Counted from the first letter of the stretch, positions 16,630 to 26,103 are shown. The stretch: DNA of 64,000 nt from Methanobacteriota archaeon (GCA_029553285.1 JAKPCO010000042.1:1-64000); one strand, 5' to 3'. Numbers and translations: made by a program. Notes: generated from the sequence alone by a model not told the origin.

Positions 16630-16708
16630 GTCCGAATAAGAGTTCCGGAGCCAGATATTCGAGGCTTGAGGATGCTGATTGTTATGAGCACTTCTTCCTT
16701 ATTCGGAC
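16630..16708 (+). mobile_element. 79-bp MITE-like element, copy 1
   Basis: Ends are the perfect inverted 11-mers GTCCGAATAAG and CTTATTCGGAC. The whole 79 bp is identical, in inverted orientation, to 46674-46752, and six more bases (ACCTCT) match beyond the right end. The direct repeat TGGGCGTAT occurs at 16615-16623 and 16714-16722, bracketing the insertion. It encodes no protein and lies in the gap before rps13. Confidence 0.85.
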
Positions 16709-16871
16709 ACCTCTGGGCGTATCTCCTGTTGTCGTCTGCCCGTATCGTTGATTTCGGAAACATGCGCCCCTCTGGTATTCATGTGGCATTATGCCAACGC
16801 CCGCCTGATCCCTGAACGTCTGTCAGGTTATTCGAGCAAAGAACCCGCTGCTTCCATTCGGGGAGTCCAAC

Positions 16872-16992
16872 ACGATCTGGTCGTGTGATCAGATCGTTGA
16901 AGCCAGCAAATCCTGCACCGCAGGATTTGCGATCTGTTGTGCAGTGTATGCAGATTCTGGAATTTTTATTCAGTGATCTGAACACACGACCC
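16872..16992 (+). repeat. Twin hairpins and a dispersed repeat shared with 46902-46973
   Basis: Two hairpins stand side by side: ACGATCTG/CAGATCGT (16872-16879 with 16890-16897) and AAATCCTGC/GCAGGATTT (16908-16916 with 16920-16928, loop ACC). From 16922 to 16992 the sequence aligns at roughly 80% identity to 46902-46973, ending in ATTCAGTGATC and CACACGACCC. No gene covers the gap from 16462 to 17131. Confidence 0.6.
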
Positions 16993-17131
16993 GCGACCTC
17001 AGTTCATCCGTAAACTGCTTTTCAGCCTGAAGACCGGAGTCTGCGCCCTCCACTCTCAAGCTTCCGACAGAGTGACTTCCCAGAGGCGGACCAAAATGCT
17101 ATTATCATATGAGGGCAGCTCTGAGTCTCCG

Positions 17132-17551
17132 ATGGCCAAGCAAAAGAAAAAGGCGAAGAGCGGGGAGACCGAACGGAAGGAGACCCCCCAAAAAGCACCG
17201 GAAGCGCAGGCGGAAGCCAGGAAGGTTCTGAAAAAGAAGTCGCCAGAGGAGCGCAGGAGGGCGCAGATAGAGGGGATAAAGAAGACGCTTGTTTCCTCGA
17301 TCCTCGGGATAATCTCCGGTGTTATTTGCTACAATCTTCTCGGCAACGGAACCGATATGATGCTTGGTGGGGTCAGAGTTGAGTGGCACTTCATCCTTCT
17401 GAACCTGATACTCATCACAACTATAGTGCAGAGATTCATATACCCGCTCATAGGGATAGACGTCCTCTCTTTTAAGGGAAAGGACTGGTTCTACGTCGAG
17501 TTTATCGTGGTGGATCTGTGGGCTGTGACCTGGACCATACTCCTGAACTGA
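17132..17551 (+). CDS. Small membrane protein, EMC6-like
   Basis: 139 residues from the ATG at 17132; a TATA-like TTATCATATG about 25 bases upstream and no clear ribosome site suggest a leaderless start, though upstream in-frame ATGs at 17096 and 17072 are possible. The first 50 residues are a Lys/Glu-rich cytoplasmic tail. Three membrane helices follow (TLVSSILGIISGVICYNLL; WHFILLNLILITTIV; WFYVEFIVVDLWAVTWTILL). The pattern resembles archaeal EMC6-like proteins, proposed relatives of a membrane-protein insertase subunit. It ends 10 bases before RLI and may be co-transcribed with it. Family assignment is from memory. Confidence 0.65.
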   Translation: MAKQKKKAKSGETERKETPQKAPEAQAEARKVLKKKSPEERRRAQIEGIKKTLVSSILGIISGVICYNLLGNGTDMMLGGVRVEWHFILLNLILITTIVQRFIYPLIGIDVLSFKGKDWFYVEFIVVDLWAVTWTILLN

Positions 17552-17561
17552 GGTGCCCTTC

Positions 17562-19319
17562 ATGAGGATAGCTGTTGTCAACAGAGATCGATGCCAGCCA
17601 AGGAAGTGCGCCAGAGAGTGCGAGTATTTCTGCCCGCCCGTGCGCACAGGAGATGAGACGATAGTCTTCGTTGATGACAAGCCTGTGATAACTGAGAACC
17701 TCTGCGTGGGCTGCGGGATATGTGTCAGGAAGTGCCCGTTCGGCGCGATAACGATAACAAACCTGCCTGAGGAGATCGGCGCGCCGGTGCACCGCTACGG
17801 CAGCAACGGCTTCGCGCTCTACGGCCTGCCCATACCCGTCGAGGGAAAGGTCACCGGCCTTCTCGGGCCGAACGGCATAGGAAAATCAACGGCTGTCGCG
17901 ATACTCTCCGGGCTTCTGAGGCCAAATCTGGGGAGAGATGCCAGCTGGGATGATGTTCTCGAGAGGTTCGCAGGCTCGGCGATCGGGGATTACCTCAAGA
18001 GAGTCGCTGAGAAGGGCGTCAGGACAGCCTACAAGCCACAGTACATCGACAGGATACCAAAGAGCTACAGGGGATCTGTCAGGGAGCTTTTGAGGAGAAC
18101 AGATGAAAGAGGCGAGCTCGACGCTCTCGTGGATCGTCTCGGCCTGAGACCTCTGCTGGACCGCGAGATAGACAGCCTCAGCGGCGGCGAGCTGCAGCGG
18201 GTGGCCATCGCAGCGACAGCCGCACGTGACGCCGAGTTCTACTTCTTCGATGAGATAAGCCCATATCTTGATATCAACCAGAGGATCCTGGCGGCGAGAA
18301 TGCTCCAGGATCTGGCATCGAATAAGGCGGTGATGGTCGTCGAGCACGACCTCGCGCTTCTGGATCTGCTTGCAGAAAGTGTTCATCTCGCCTATGGCAC
18401 CCCGGGAGCCTATGGCGTCATAACCAGGCCGAAGGGCATCAGGATCGGGATAAACCAGTATCTTAGAGGCTTCCTGCCGGAGGAGAACGTCCGGATACGC
18501 TCCGAGAGCATAGAGTTCGAGGTCCACGCTCCGAGAGATGAGAAGGACGTTCCGGTTCTTGTGGAGTACGGTGAGTTTTCCAGGAGCTACGACAGTTTCG
18601 AGCTCCTGGCAATGCCTGGTGTTATAAGGAGAAGCGAGGTCGTGGGGATCCTGGGGCCAAATGGGATCGGGAAATCAACTTACATAAAGATCCTGGGTGG
18701 CATCGAGAAGCCAACGAAGGGCAGGATCGATGTGAAGCTCAGGATCTCCTACAAGCCCCAGTACCTGAAAGCTGAATCTGATATCACGGTGGAAGCGCTC
18801 CTCAGGGGCATAACTCACGACTTCGACAGCAGCTACTATCAGTCTGAGTTCGTAAAGCCGATGGCGCTCGAACGGCTTCTGGATCAGAGCCTGACGGAGC
18901 TGAGCGGAGGCGAGCTCCAGAGGGTCGCCATAATAGCATGCCTGAGCATGGATGCTGATCTGTATCTACTGGATGAGCCGTCTGCACATCTTGACGTTGA
19001 GCAGAGGATGATGGCTGCCAAGGTCATGAGACGGTTTGCGGAGTCCACAGAGCGGTCTGTCGTGGTCGTGGATCACGATATCTACCTGATAGACATGCTC
19101 TCAGAACGGCTGATAGTCTTCGATGGAGAGCCGGGTGTGAGAGGTATCGCAAATCCGCCATGCGATATGCGTGAGGGGATGAATCGATTCCTCTCAGCGA
19201 TAGGTATAACATTCAGGCGTGATGAGGATACAAAGAGGCCGAGGGTGAACAAGCCGGGATCAAAGCTGGACAGGGCCCAGAGAGAGGCTGGAGAGTACTA
19301 CTACGCGCTGAGCTGTTAA
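17562..19319 (+). CDS. rli: Ribosome recycling ATPase ABCE1 / RLI
   Basis: 585 residues from the ATG at 17562, six bases after GAGGTG. The N-terminal iron-sulfur domain has NRDRCQPRKCARECEYFCP and NLCVGCGICVRKCPFGAI, ligands for two [4Fe-4S] clusters. Two ABC ATPase domains follow, each with P-loop GPNGIGKST (about residues 105 and 368) and signature LSGGELQR. It splits the 70S ribosome after termination together with aRF1/aPelota and acts in initiation. The C-terminal RKK-free tail EAGEYYYALSC is unremarkable. The upstream membrane gene is 10 bases away. Confidence 0.98.
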   Translation: MRIAVVNRDRCQPRKCARECEYFCPPVRTGDETIVFVDDKPVITENLCVGCGICVRKCPFGAITITNLPEEIGAPVHRYGSNGFALYGLPIPVEGKVTGLLGPNGIGKSTAVAILSGLLRPNLGRDASWDDVLERFAGSAIGDYLKRVAEKGVRTAYKPQYIDRIPKSYRGSVRELLRRTDERGELDALVDRLGLRPLLDREIDSLSGGELQRVAIAATAARDAEFYFFDEISPYLDINQRILAARMLQDLASNKAVMVVEHDLALLDLLAESVHLAYGTPGAYGVITRPKGIRIGINQYLRGFLPEENVRIRSESIEFEVHAPRDEKDVPVLVEYGEFSRSYDSFELLAMPGVIRRSEVVGILGPNGIGKSTYIKILGGIEKPTKGRIDVKLRISYKPQYLKAESDITVEALLRGITHDFDSSYYQSEFVKPMALERLLDQSLTELSGGELQRVAIIACLSMDADLYLLDEPSAHLDVEQRMMAAKVMRRFAESTERSVVVVDHDIYLIDMLSERLIVFDGEPGVRGIANPPCDMREGMNRFLSAIGITFRRDEDTKRPRVNKPGSKLDRAQREAGEYYYALSC

Positions 19320-19401
19320 CCATAGGTTGCTCGCGAGGTGAGATCTCCATGAGGGCGGGATGTCAATCTGGCCAAAAATGCGCGCCCATGGGAGAGCTCA
19401 G

Positions 19402-19410
19402 ATAAATATG
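19402..19410 (+). promoter_or_regulatory. TATA box of the METTL5-like gene
   Basis: ATAAATATG is centred about 28 bases before the ATG at 19433. With no ribosome-binding sequence upstream of that ATG, a leaderless transcript is likely. Confidence 0.6.
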
Positions 19411-19432
19411 GCCTCATACAACATCTGTGGCG

Positions 19433-20023
19433 ATGAGGAAGAGGCAGCTTGAGATCCTGCTTCAGCGCGTGAGGGGCTTCACAAGCCCATCTGCGGCGAT
19501 GGAGCAGTACATGACCCCTCCATCGCTCGCATCAGATCTGCTCCACATCGCTCACATGCGAGGCGAGCTATCCCAGGTCCTGGACCTCGGCTGTGGCACA
19601 GGCATCCTGGCGATCGGTGCCGCGCTTCTGGGAGCGAGGGCATGTGGGGTGGATATCGATCCTCAGGCGCTGAGGATCGCGCGTGAGAATGCCGAGATGC
19701 TCGGCGTGTATGTGGACTTCGTCCTGGGGGATATCGAGAGCATCGCGTTCCGCAGGGTAGAAACCATCATCATGAACCCTCCTTTTGGCGCACAGCATGC
19801 CAGCCGGGGCGATCGGGCGTTTCTCAGGAGGGCTGTGGAGATCGCAGATGTCATATATACCATACACAATGCAGGAAGCCTGAACTTTGTTCGGAGCTTC
19901 GTCCATCCCTGCAGGGTTGAGGAAGTATATAAAGCAAGAATTCCAATTAAAAGAACATTCGAGTTCCACAGGAAAGATGTGGAATGGATAGAGGTTGAGT
20001 TATATAGGATTGTGTGCAAGTAG
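19433..20023 (+). CDS. METTL5-like RNA N6-adenine methyltransferase
   Basis: 196 residues from the ATG at 19433. Motif [20 protein letters not shown] binds S-adenosylmethionine, and the catalytic NPPF motif is in [19 protein letters not shown], the pattern of the METTL5 family, which methylates an adenine of small-subunit rRNA in eukaryotes. The archaeal homologue probably modifies 16S rRNA or tRNA; the target is inferred. The C-terminus ends in an alternating basic/acidic strand. csl4 begins 7 bases after its stop, so this is probably the first gene of an RNA-metabolism operon. Confidence 0.9.
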   Translation: MRKRQLEILLQRVRGFTSPSAAMEQYMTPPSLASDLLHIAHMRGELSQVLDLGCGTGILAIGAALLGARACGVDIDPQALRIARENAEMLGVYVDFVLGDIESIAFRRVETIIMNPPFGAQHASRGDRAFLRRAVEIADVIYTIHNAGSLNFVRSFVHPCRVEEVYKARIPIKRTFEFHRKDVEWIEVELYRIVCK

Positions 20024-20030
20024 TGATCAG

Positions 20031-20624
20031 ATGTCAGGCACAACCGATGAAGTCAAGGATAAGCAGATGGGGAGAGCCCTGGTCCTGCCGGGCGACAGGA
20101 TAGGCTCGGCCGAGGAGTTCGTCCCGGGGCACGATACATACGTCTCCGGCGGCAACATATACGCATCAACCACTGGCGTGGTCGATATCGATCCTGAGAG
20201 CCGCCTTGCGAGTGTGATACCGAGAAGCAACGCCCTGCCCAGGGTGGAGAACGGGGACGTCGTCGTCGGAGAGGTCGTCGATATAAAGGAGAACCTTGTG
20301 ATACTGGCGCTCGCGTTCAAGAAGGGCTACGAGTCCAGGCCGCTTCCGGAGCTGGATGCAACCATACACATATCAAATGTGAAAAGCTCCTATGTCAAGG
20401 ACCTGAAGCAGATGTTCAGCCTCAGGGATATCGTCAGGGCAAAGGTCATAGATGCGAGACAGATGCGGCTCTCGACGGAGCCGGAGGACATGGGAGTGAT
20501 AAAGGCGTACTGCAGCAGCTGCACGACGCCACTTGTGAAAAAAGACGGCCGCCTGGAGTGTCCTGAATGCAAACGCACGGAGATGAGAAAGCTGAGCACC
20601 TACTACGGCACAGGGCTTGTTTAG
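20031..20624 (+). CDS. csl4: Exosome subunit Csl4
   Basis: 197 residues from the ATG at 20031. The N-terminal domain (VLPGDRIGSAEEF) is followed by an S1 RNA-binding domain (residues about 65-145: GDVVVGEVVDIKENLVILAL) and a C-terminal zinc ribbon (CSSCTTPLVKKDGRLECPEC). Csl4 forms part of the RNA-binding cap of the archaeal exosome, with Rrp41/Rrp42 elsewhere. It lies between the METTL5-like gene and rpoL, a typical archaeal cluster. Confidence 0.95.
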   Translation: MSGTTDEVKDKQMGRALVLPGDRIGSAEEFVPGHDTYVSGGNIYASTTGVVDIDPESRLASVIPRSNALPRVENGDVVVGEVVDIKENLVILALAFKKGYESRPLPELDATIHISNVKSSYVKDLKQMFSLRDIVRAKVIDARQMRLSTEPEDMGVIKAYCSSCTTPLVKKDGRLECPECKRTEMRKLSTYYGTGLV

Positions 20625-20634
20625 GGGGCATGCA

Positions 20635-20910
20635 TTGAACCTGAAGGTTCTGAAGAAGACTGAGGATGAGCTCAGGATAGAGTTTGAGGGGGAGCGGCAC
20701 ACGCTGCTCAACCTCCTGAGAAGCGAGCTGCTGAAGGATGAGAGGGTTGTGATAGCCACCTACGACGCGAAGTTCCCGATAATGGACAACCCCATCTTCA
20801 GGCTCAAGACGAGGGGCGCGGATCCTCTTGATGTGATCAGAGATGCCTCCGCCCGGATAGCTGATCTCTGCGACGAGTTTCTCAGAGAGTATGATGAAGC
20901 AGTGAGATGA
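20635..20910 (+). CDS. rpoL: DNA-directed RNA polymerase subunit L (Rpo11)
   Basis: 91 residues from the TTG at 20635, about eight bases after [26 protein letters not shown] is the normal start of the family, and the track-like upstream extension overlaps csl4. Core motifs are [12 protein letters not shown] and the C-terminal helix [16 protein letters not shown]. It pairs with subunit D (14216) to form the alpha-like assembly platform of RNA polymerase. Its ATGA stop overlaps the rtcA start. Confidence 0.96.
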   Translation: MNLKVLKKTEDELRIEFEGERHTLLNLLRSELLKDERVVIATYDAKFPIMDNPIFRLKTRGADPLDVIRDASARIADLCDEFLREYDEAVR

Positions 20911-21920
20911 AGAAGCCGCAGATGATCGAGATCGACGGGTCGTACGGCGAGGGCGGCGGCCAGATCGTGAGGACCTCTGTGGCGCTCTCCGCCCTCACCG
21001 GCATCCCTGTCAGAATAAAGAACATCCGCCGCAACAGGCCGAAGCCCGGGCTCGCAGCGCAACATGTCAGAGCAATCGAGGCCCTGGCAAGGATATCGAG
21101 AGCCGAGACGAGAGGGGTGCATCTCGAATCTGAGGAGATCGAGTTCATCCCGGGCAGAATATCTGCAGGAAGCTATGACGTGGATATAGGCACCGCGGGG
21201 AGTGTCACTCTTCTGATACAGTGTCTCCTTCCTGCACTCACAGCCGCGGAGGGGCCTGTCACAGTTACAGTCAGGGGCGGCACAGACGTCCGGTGGAGCC
21301 CGACTGTCGATTATCTGGAGTATGTGGCACTTCCGGCGATGCGTCTTTTTGGTGTTGCTGCCAGCTTCAGGTGCGAGCGGCGCGGATACTATCCGAGGGG
21401 TGGAGGGGTTGTGGTGCTGAGCACAAGCCCGTCCAAACTCAGGCATGCCAGGGTGGAGCGCATCGATGAGAGCATCCGCGGGATATCACACTGCGGATCC
21501 CTTCCTGAGCATGTGGCGAGGCGTCAGGCTGATGCTGCGCTCGAGCTGCTGAGGGAGAACGGATATGAGGCAAGAATAGAAACCCAGACGGTGAGCTCTT
21601 CATCCCCTGGAAGCGGGATAACGCTCTGGTCCGGGTTCAGGGGATCGAGCGCGCTCGGCGAGAGGGGCGTTCGCGCAGAGGACGTCGGTAGAGAGGCCGC
21701 GAACACCATCATCGAGGAGATGAGAGCTGGGGCGTCGGTGGACGTTCATCTCGCGGATCAGCTCATACCCTATATCGCGCTCGCTGGCGGTGAGTACACA
21801 GCGCGGGAGATATCAAGCCACACAAGAACGAACATATGGACTGCGCAGAGGATCCTGGGGTGCAGGATAGATATCGATGAGGGAGAGGTCTTCAGGATAC
21901 ACAGCACCGGCTCAGGGTGA
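20907..21920 (+). CDS. rtcA: RNA 3'-terminal phosphate cyclase
   Basis: 337 residues, normal for RtcA. It shows [40 protein letters not shown], and the C-terminal [18 protein letters not shown]. The enzyme uses ATP to convert RNA 3'-phosphate to a 2',3'-cyclic phosphate via an enzyme-AMP intermediate; the catalytic His lies in the C-terminal HLADQ block. It overlaps rpoL by 4 bases, so METTL5-like, csl4, rpoL and rtcA form one RNA-related operon. Confidence 0.97.
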   Translation: MKKPQMIEIDGSYGEGGGQIVRTSVALSALTGIPVRIKNIRRNRPKPGLAAQHVRAIEALARISRAETRGVHLESEEIEFIPGRISAGSYDVDIGTAGSVTLLIQCLLPALTAAEGPVTVTVRGGTDVRWSPTVDYLEYVALPAMRLFGVAASFRCERRGYYPRGGGVVVLSTSPSKLRHARVERIDESIRGISHCGSLPEHVARRQADAALELLRENGYEARIETQTVSSSSPGSGITLWSGFRGSSALGERGVRAEDVGREAANTIIEEMRAGASVDVHLADQLIPYIALAGGEYTAREISSHTRTNIWTAQRILGCRIDIDEGEVFRIHSTGSG

Positions 21921-21930
21921 GGGCCGAGGG

Positions 21931-22572
21931 GTGCGATGTTCATCAGCTTGCTCCGATCGCGCGGTGCTTTTCGCGCTTGCTGCATCTCTTCTCATCCTCA
22001 CATCCGGCTCGCGATCCATCGATCTGAACAATGCTACGGTTGTGGATCTGGCCGGAGGCAGAGCTGTGATAGAGCAGCCTGTATCCGGAAAGATCTTCAA
22101 CATCACGGCGATAGCAAGAATTGAGAACATCTCCTTGATGAGCGACTCACATGCTGTGAGATGCAGCGTGGACGAGAGCTTCTGGAGGGGCGTTTACAGG
22201 TACAGGATCGCCGCTGAAGAGGTGGTGTCCGGTCTTTTGAGGTACGAGGTGCCCATGCGGGGACAGCAGTTCGTATCTCCTGTCATTCTGAACGGAACTG
22301 TCGTAGTCATGATTCCGGAGGGTTACACAACGGGCGCCAGGGCTCTTGGCATTCCAAGACCGGAGCCGTATGAGATCATCGAGGGCAACCGCACGGTTGT
22401 TGTCTGGAGGCTGGAGAGGGACTCAATCGTCGAGGTCGGATTCTACAGGAACGACGCCCCCCAGATCCTCGGCTACTTCTTTGTGCTTCTCCTGGCTGCA
22501 GGGATTTTCCTGGTTGCAGGATACTACTCCAGCATCAGAAGGCTTGAGGCCATGCGGAGAGGGCTGAGATAG
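21931..22572 (+). CDS. Membrane-anchored extracytoplasmic protein, DUF5803-like
   Basis: 213 residues from the GTG at 21931, with purine-rich GAGGGCCGAGGG just upstream. A signal sequence (VLFALAASLLILTSG) precedes an extracytoplasmic beta-rich region (residues 35-175) with N-x-S/T sequons (NNAT, NITA, NISL), then a C-terminal membrane helix (ILGYFFVLLLAAGIFLVAGYY) and a short basic tail. The layout resembles archaeal DUF5803 proteins; assignment is tentative. It starts 11 bases after rtcA but its role seems unrelated to RNA. Confidence 0.75.
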   Translation: MRCSSACSDRAVLFALAASLLILTSGSRSIDLNNATVVDLAGGRAVIEQPVSGKIFNITAIARIENISLMSDSHAVRCSVDESFWRGVYRYRIAAEEVVSGLLRYEVPMRGQQFVSPVILNGTVVVMIPEGYTTGARALGIPRPEPYEIIEGNRTVVVWRLERDSIVEVGFYRNDAPQILGYFFVLLLAAGIFLVAGYYSSIRRLEAMRRGLR

Positions 22573-22656
22573 GTGCAGGATCTGCCGCTTCAAGCACCCC
22601 CTGCTCCTTCCCGAGTTCCCTTGAGTCAGAAGTCGTATCGAAGCTGCATCAGCAAT

Positions 22657-22780
22657 CGCTCTTATCCATCAGATAACTTGCCCGAAGAGGCACCAGTCCT
22701 GCTATGCGCTCGTGGCGAGCGGATGAGTCCATTCAGCAACCGGCTTGTACGTCCTTCAAGTTGCTGAATACATAAGAGCG
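22657..22780 (+). repeat. Structured ~124-bp intergenic repeat, copy A
   Basis: The ends CGCTCTTAT and ATAAGAGCG are inverted, and the outer 24 bases of each side are mostly complementary. Inside are a perfect hairpin CGCTCG-TGG-CGAGCG (22707-22721) and a 10-bp stem ATTCAGCAAC/GTTGCTGAAT (22731-22740 with 22760-22769). It differs from the inverted copy at 28702-28825 at only two positions. No protein is encoded. Confidence 0.85.
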
Positions 22781-23190
22781 TCAGCAATTTCTGATGCAGT
22801 GCCTCTTGCTTCCAGGACCTGTTGCGACCATCGGGGCGGCTGTTTTGAGATGGGTTCAGTATTAAGCCCTCGTTAGCAGGGACCGGAAAAACATGCTACC
22901 TCAGGCAACCTCCATCGCGAACCTACCAGGGCTCGAGGAATCCACAGAGGAACGGCACTGGCTCGCAAACTTCTGTGAGAGCATAGCAAGAGATGAGCCG
23001 CGAATTTCTCAGTTTTCGTAAGTATAAACAGTAAGGACAACACACAGATAAACATAAATTTGAGCTTAATCAAGATTATACAACTTTTCTCACCGATTTT
23101 TGCTCAAATAACGCAATTTAGCTATTTCCAAGCAAAATTTACCTATTAAAAGAGATAATTTTCAAATTCAGCTCAATTTCACATCGATTT
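22781..23190. other. Intergenic stretch with one doubtful 42-codon ORF
   Basis: No firm gene. An ORF of 42 codons (22893-23021, + strand, beginning MLPQATSIANLPG) has plausible codon use but no ribosome site and no recognised family; it may be a remnant. The last 170 bases before the prenyltransferase gene are AT-rich, as expected of a promoter region. Confidence 0.4.
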
Positions 23191-24087
23191 ATGACATGGA
23201 GCAACCAGTTTCGTGAGGTAATTCCATTTAAGTTTTTTTATCTGGTGTGCAGAGATGCGGTGGATGCTGCGGAGAGGCTGCTTGCCTTCCTTGCTGTGAC
23301 CTCTCTATTCATCGGAGGGACAGGCTTCTTCAAAACATACATGGCAAGCCTCCTGCTCGGAATCGAGCCGAGCATGACGATCTGCTTCGCGGTATTTCTC
23401 GTGTCGTTCAGTGTTTACACGCTGGACAAGCTTGTGGATCTCGACCGGGACGTCTCGAACATGCCGGCGAGGAAGCAGTTCCTCTATTCGCGGAGGAGGA
23501 TCTTTCTGGCTCTGGCGCTCTCCGCCTACCTCGCAGCCACACTCATCATGGCTTATGTGAGACCTGCAGCTCTGCCTCTGGTATTCGTGCCGGTGATCGC
23601 AAACGCCTTTTACGGGATGCGTCTGCTTCCGTGGCTGCCGAGGCTGAAGGATATACCTGTGATGAAGAACGTCGTCGTGGGGTCTGCATGGGCAGTGGTA
23701 ACGGTTCTCATTCCGGTGTTTTATAGCGGTTACAGCAATTCCTGGATCCCTGTGCTCTACTTCATATTCATCAAGACGTTCATCGACACAGTGCTCTACG
23801 ACATACGCGATCTCGCTGGCGACAGGCTCAGCGGCGTGCGCACGATGCCTGTGATCCTGGGGGAGAAGCTGACAGTTCTTCTGCTGCTCCTTCTGAACAC
23901 AACGATCCTGCCGGTCTCGCTGCTCCTGCCGGGAGATGGAAGAGGAATCGCCCTGGCCCTCACCCTCTACGGATACGCATACATCGCATACCTGAGGAGA
24001 AGGCGGAACCCTGTGGTTCTTGATATGCTCGTCGAGGGGGAATGGATGATGGCATTTGTGGTGCTGTACATGCTGAATGCTGCGTAG
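23191..24087 (+). CDS. UbiA-family membrane prenyltransferase
   Basis: 298 residues with about eight membrane helices. The two Asp-rich motifs that bind the prenyl diphosphate through magnesium are DKLVDLDRD (about residues 89-97) and DIRDLAGD (about 208-215). UbiA enzymes attach polyprenyl chains to aromatic or glycerol acceptors; in archaea they include geranylgeranylglyceryl-phosphate and quinone-pathway enzymes, and the acceptor cannot be told here. The start ATG has no strong ribosome site but follows an AT-rich region. It stands alone. Confidence 0.85.
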   Translation: MTWSNQFREVIPFKFFYLVCRDAVDAAERLLAFLAVTSLFIGGTGFFKTYMASLLLGIEPSMTICFAVFLVSFSVYTLDKLVDLDRDVSNMPARKQFLYSRRRIFLALALSAYLAATLIMAYVRPAALPLVFVPVIANAFYGMRLLPWLPRLKDIPVMKNVVVGSAWAVVTVLIPVFYSGYSNSWIPVLYFIFIKTFIDTVLYDIRDLAGDRLSGVRTMPVILGEKLTVLLLLLLNTTILPVSLLLPGDGRGIALALTLYGYAYIAYLRRRRNPVVLDMLVEGEWMMAFVVLYMLNAA

Positions 24088-24252
24088 CGGTGCAGTTCGG
24101 GGCGAGCATCAGCGGACTTTCTATCCTGAGAGCCACGTCTGTCCTCTGCATCTGCAAATGATACCTCCAAACATCTTTTTTCTGAGGCCAGGTAGCGCAG
24201 GATATCCCGGCGACCGGAAGCGATATCAATTCCTCTGTTTAATATCGAATCG

Positions 24253-24687
24253 ATGGACAGACCCGGCCTGGACGAGTACTTCATGGAGATCGCAGCGGTT
24301 GTGTCAAAGCGATCCACCTGTCTGAGGAACAAAGTGGGCGCGGTGATTGTGCGGGACAAGCGCATCCTCTCGACAGGCTACAACGGAGCCCCGACAGGGT
24401 TGGAGCACTGCGATGTCGTGGGCTGTTTAAGAGAGAAGGTGGAGAGCGGGACGCGGCATGAGCTCTGCCGTGCAGTCCATGCAGAGCAGAACGCCATAAT
24501 CCAGGCTGCTCTCCATGGAGTGAGCATCGAGGGCGCGACGCTCTACTGCACCCACCAGCCATGCATACTCTGCGCCAAGATGATGATAAACGCGAGAATA
24601 CGCAGGGTTGTTTACAAGAATCAGTACCCCGACGAGGGGGCTCTGAGGTTCCTGGAGCAGGCGGGAATTGAGGTCGTGAGGATGTGA
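24253..24687 (+). CDS. Deoxycytidylate (dCMP) deaminase
   Basis: 144 residues. Zinc ligands and catalytic Glu appear as [11 protein letters not shown] and [11 protein letters not shown], the signature of the cytidine/deoxycytidylate deaminase fold. [21 protein letters not shown] at the N-terminus and [11 protein letters not shown] match the ComEB/dCMP deaminase subgroup. It makes dUMP for thymidylate synthesis. It is convergent with the nucleotidyltransferase (25 bases between stops). Confidence 0.93.
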   Translation: MDRPGLDEYFMEIAAVVSKRSTCLRNKVGAVIVRDKRILSTGYNGAPTGLEHCDVVGCLREKVESGTRHELCRAVHAEQNAIIQAALHGVSIEGATLYCTHQPCILCAKMMINARIRRVVYKNQYPDEGALRFLEQAGIEVVRM

Positions 24688-24712
24688 TTGCAGATGCAGG
24701 ATCGCCCAGTGT

Positions 24713-25990
24713 TCATGCAGGAGTTTGCGATCTCTGCGTGAAGTAGATGTTTCTCTCGTCTGAGCCGAGCTCGAGGAACTTGCCGGTGGCGAGGATCATG
24801 TGGCTGTACCTCAGAGGTGCAACCCTGGTGCCCGGACCCACAACAGACTCTTTCTGCAGCCGCACATTATCGCCGACCACAGGTATGCCTTTTCTTCCGT
24901 TGGACTGATCCGCATCCAGCATGCTGTGCGCCTCGATTGTGGAGTATCTGCCCACAACAGCGCGATTCAGCCGAACTCCGTGCATTATGTTTGAGAAGCT
25001 CATCACCGCGCTGTTTCTTATCTCAACATCCCTTTCGATCATGCAGGTGTGCCCAACATGCGAGTTCTCTATGACGACGCCGGGCTCGATGCGGCAGTCC
25101 CTTCCTATGAAGACGCTGCCCCTGAGCTCGATATCGCCACGCTCCAGCATCCGGCCTATGCGCTTCAGGGTCGATGGATGAATCCACTGGTTCTCCCTGT
25201 ATGGGTGCCGGAAGGTGAAATGCCGCACGTTTCCGGAGAGGACGTTCATGGTCGCCTGAAGAAGCCTCTCCGGGGTGCCGATGTCTATCCAGTAGCCCCT
25301 GAGAGGATAGCCACAGACATCGTAGCCGTTCTCGGTGAGATACGGTATGAGATCGCCCCCAATATCACGGGACTTGTCGCCCATCTCCGCGAGGACATCT
25401 CTTATCTCAGGGGAGAATATGTAGAAGGCGGTGTTGATCATCCTGCTCGGCTCCGTGCCTGCCTTCGGCTTCTCGACGAACCGGCGTATGCGCATATCGC
25501 TCTCCAGCTCCGCCACACCGTACTGGGAGATGCTCTCCTCGCGGGGCAGCTCCTTCAGCGCCACGGTGAGGATAGGATTCCTGCGCCTGTGATACGCTAT
25601 GAAGTCCTCCAGGTCGATATCTATGAGGTTGTCGCCGGATACGACCAGAACATCCTCGTCGATGGAGAAGTATCGCATGCAGTACCTGAGGGAATCTGCG
25701 CTGCCGTGATCCTCGTACTGTGGCTGGTAGCTGAACTCCTCATGGTCATCTATGCCAAGACGCTTGAAGAAACCCTCTCCTGCCTTGAAGTAGTTCGACA
25801 AAGCGAGCGTGTTCTCGAATCCCTTGCTGCCCAGTATGAACCTCCTGCACCCCTGAATGGCGAGGATCCTGAAGAGGACTGCTATTATCGCAGTGTCGCA
25901 TACCTCCACCAGGGGCTTCGGCTGGCGGAGCGTGAGAGGGTATAACCGTGTGCCCCCTCCGCCGACTGTTGCTATGACCGGCGGTGGCAT
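24713..25990 (-). CDS. Sugar-phosphate nucleotidyltransferase with left-handed beta-helix
   Basis: 425 residues from the ATG at 25990, chosen because a TATA-like AATATT at 26012-26017 is 24 bases upstream (leaderless); a GTG at 26059 would add 23 residues. The N-terminal domain has VGGGGTRLYPLTLRQPKPLVEV, the nucleotide-binding loop, SGDNLIDIDLEDF with the metal-binding Asp, and FVEKPKAG. The C-terminal third is hexapeptide repeats (VFIGRDCRIEPGVVIENSHVG) forming a left-handed helix. It makes an NDP-sugar from a sugar-1-phosphate; substrate unknown. The usual G-x-G-x-R loop reads GGGGTR. Confidence 0.88.
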   Translation of the reverse strand: MPPPVIATVGGGGTRLYPLTLRQPKPLVEVCDTAIIAVLFRILAIQGCRRFILGSKGFENTLALSNYFKAGEGFFKRLGIDDHEEFSYQPQYEDHGSADSLRYCMRYFSIDEDVLVVSGDNLIDIDLEDFIAYHRRRNPILTVALKELPREESISQYGVAELESDMRIRRFVEKPKAGTEPSRMINTAFYIFSPEIRDVLAEMGDKSRDIGGDLIPYLTENGYDVCGYPLRGYWIDIGTPERLLQATMNVLSGNVRHFTFRHPYRENQWIHPSTLKRIGRMLERGDIELRGSVFIGRDCRIEPGVVIENSHVGHTCMIERDVEIRNSAVMSFSNIMHGVRLNRAVVGRYSTIEAHSMLDADQSNGRKGIPVVGDNVRLQKESVVGPGTRVAPLRYSHMILATGKFLELGSDERNIYFTQRSQTPA

Positions 25991-26103
25991 GAGATCGGGT
26001 GCCACTTCGTAAATATTAAGACTATCGCTCGGATGCCCCGCTTCGGAAAGAACGTTCACAATCTTTTGGCTTTTTCAGTTGAGAGGAGAGATCTCAGCCC
26101 CAG

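Noticed and set aside
22657-22780. Resemblance of GCGGATGAGTCC in the 124-bp repeat to a hammerhead ribozyme core
   Set aside because: The required second conserved segment (GAAA after stem II) is not present in the right place.
22893-23021. 42-codon plus-strand ORF (MLPQATSIANLPG start)
   Set aside because: Codon use is plausible but there is no ribosome site, promoter or recognised family; kept only as a remark in the intergenic entry.
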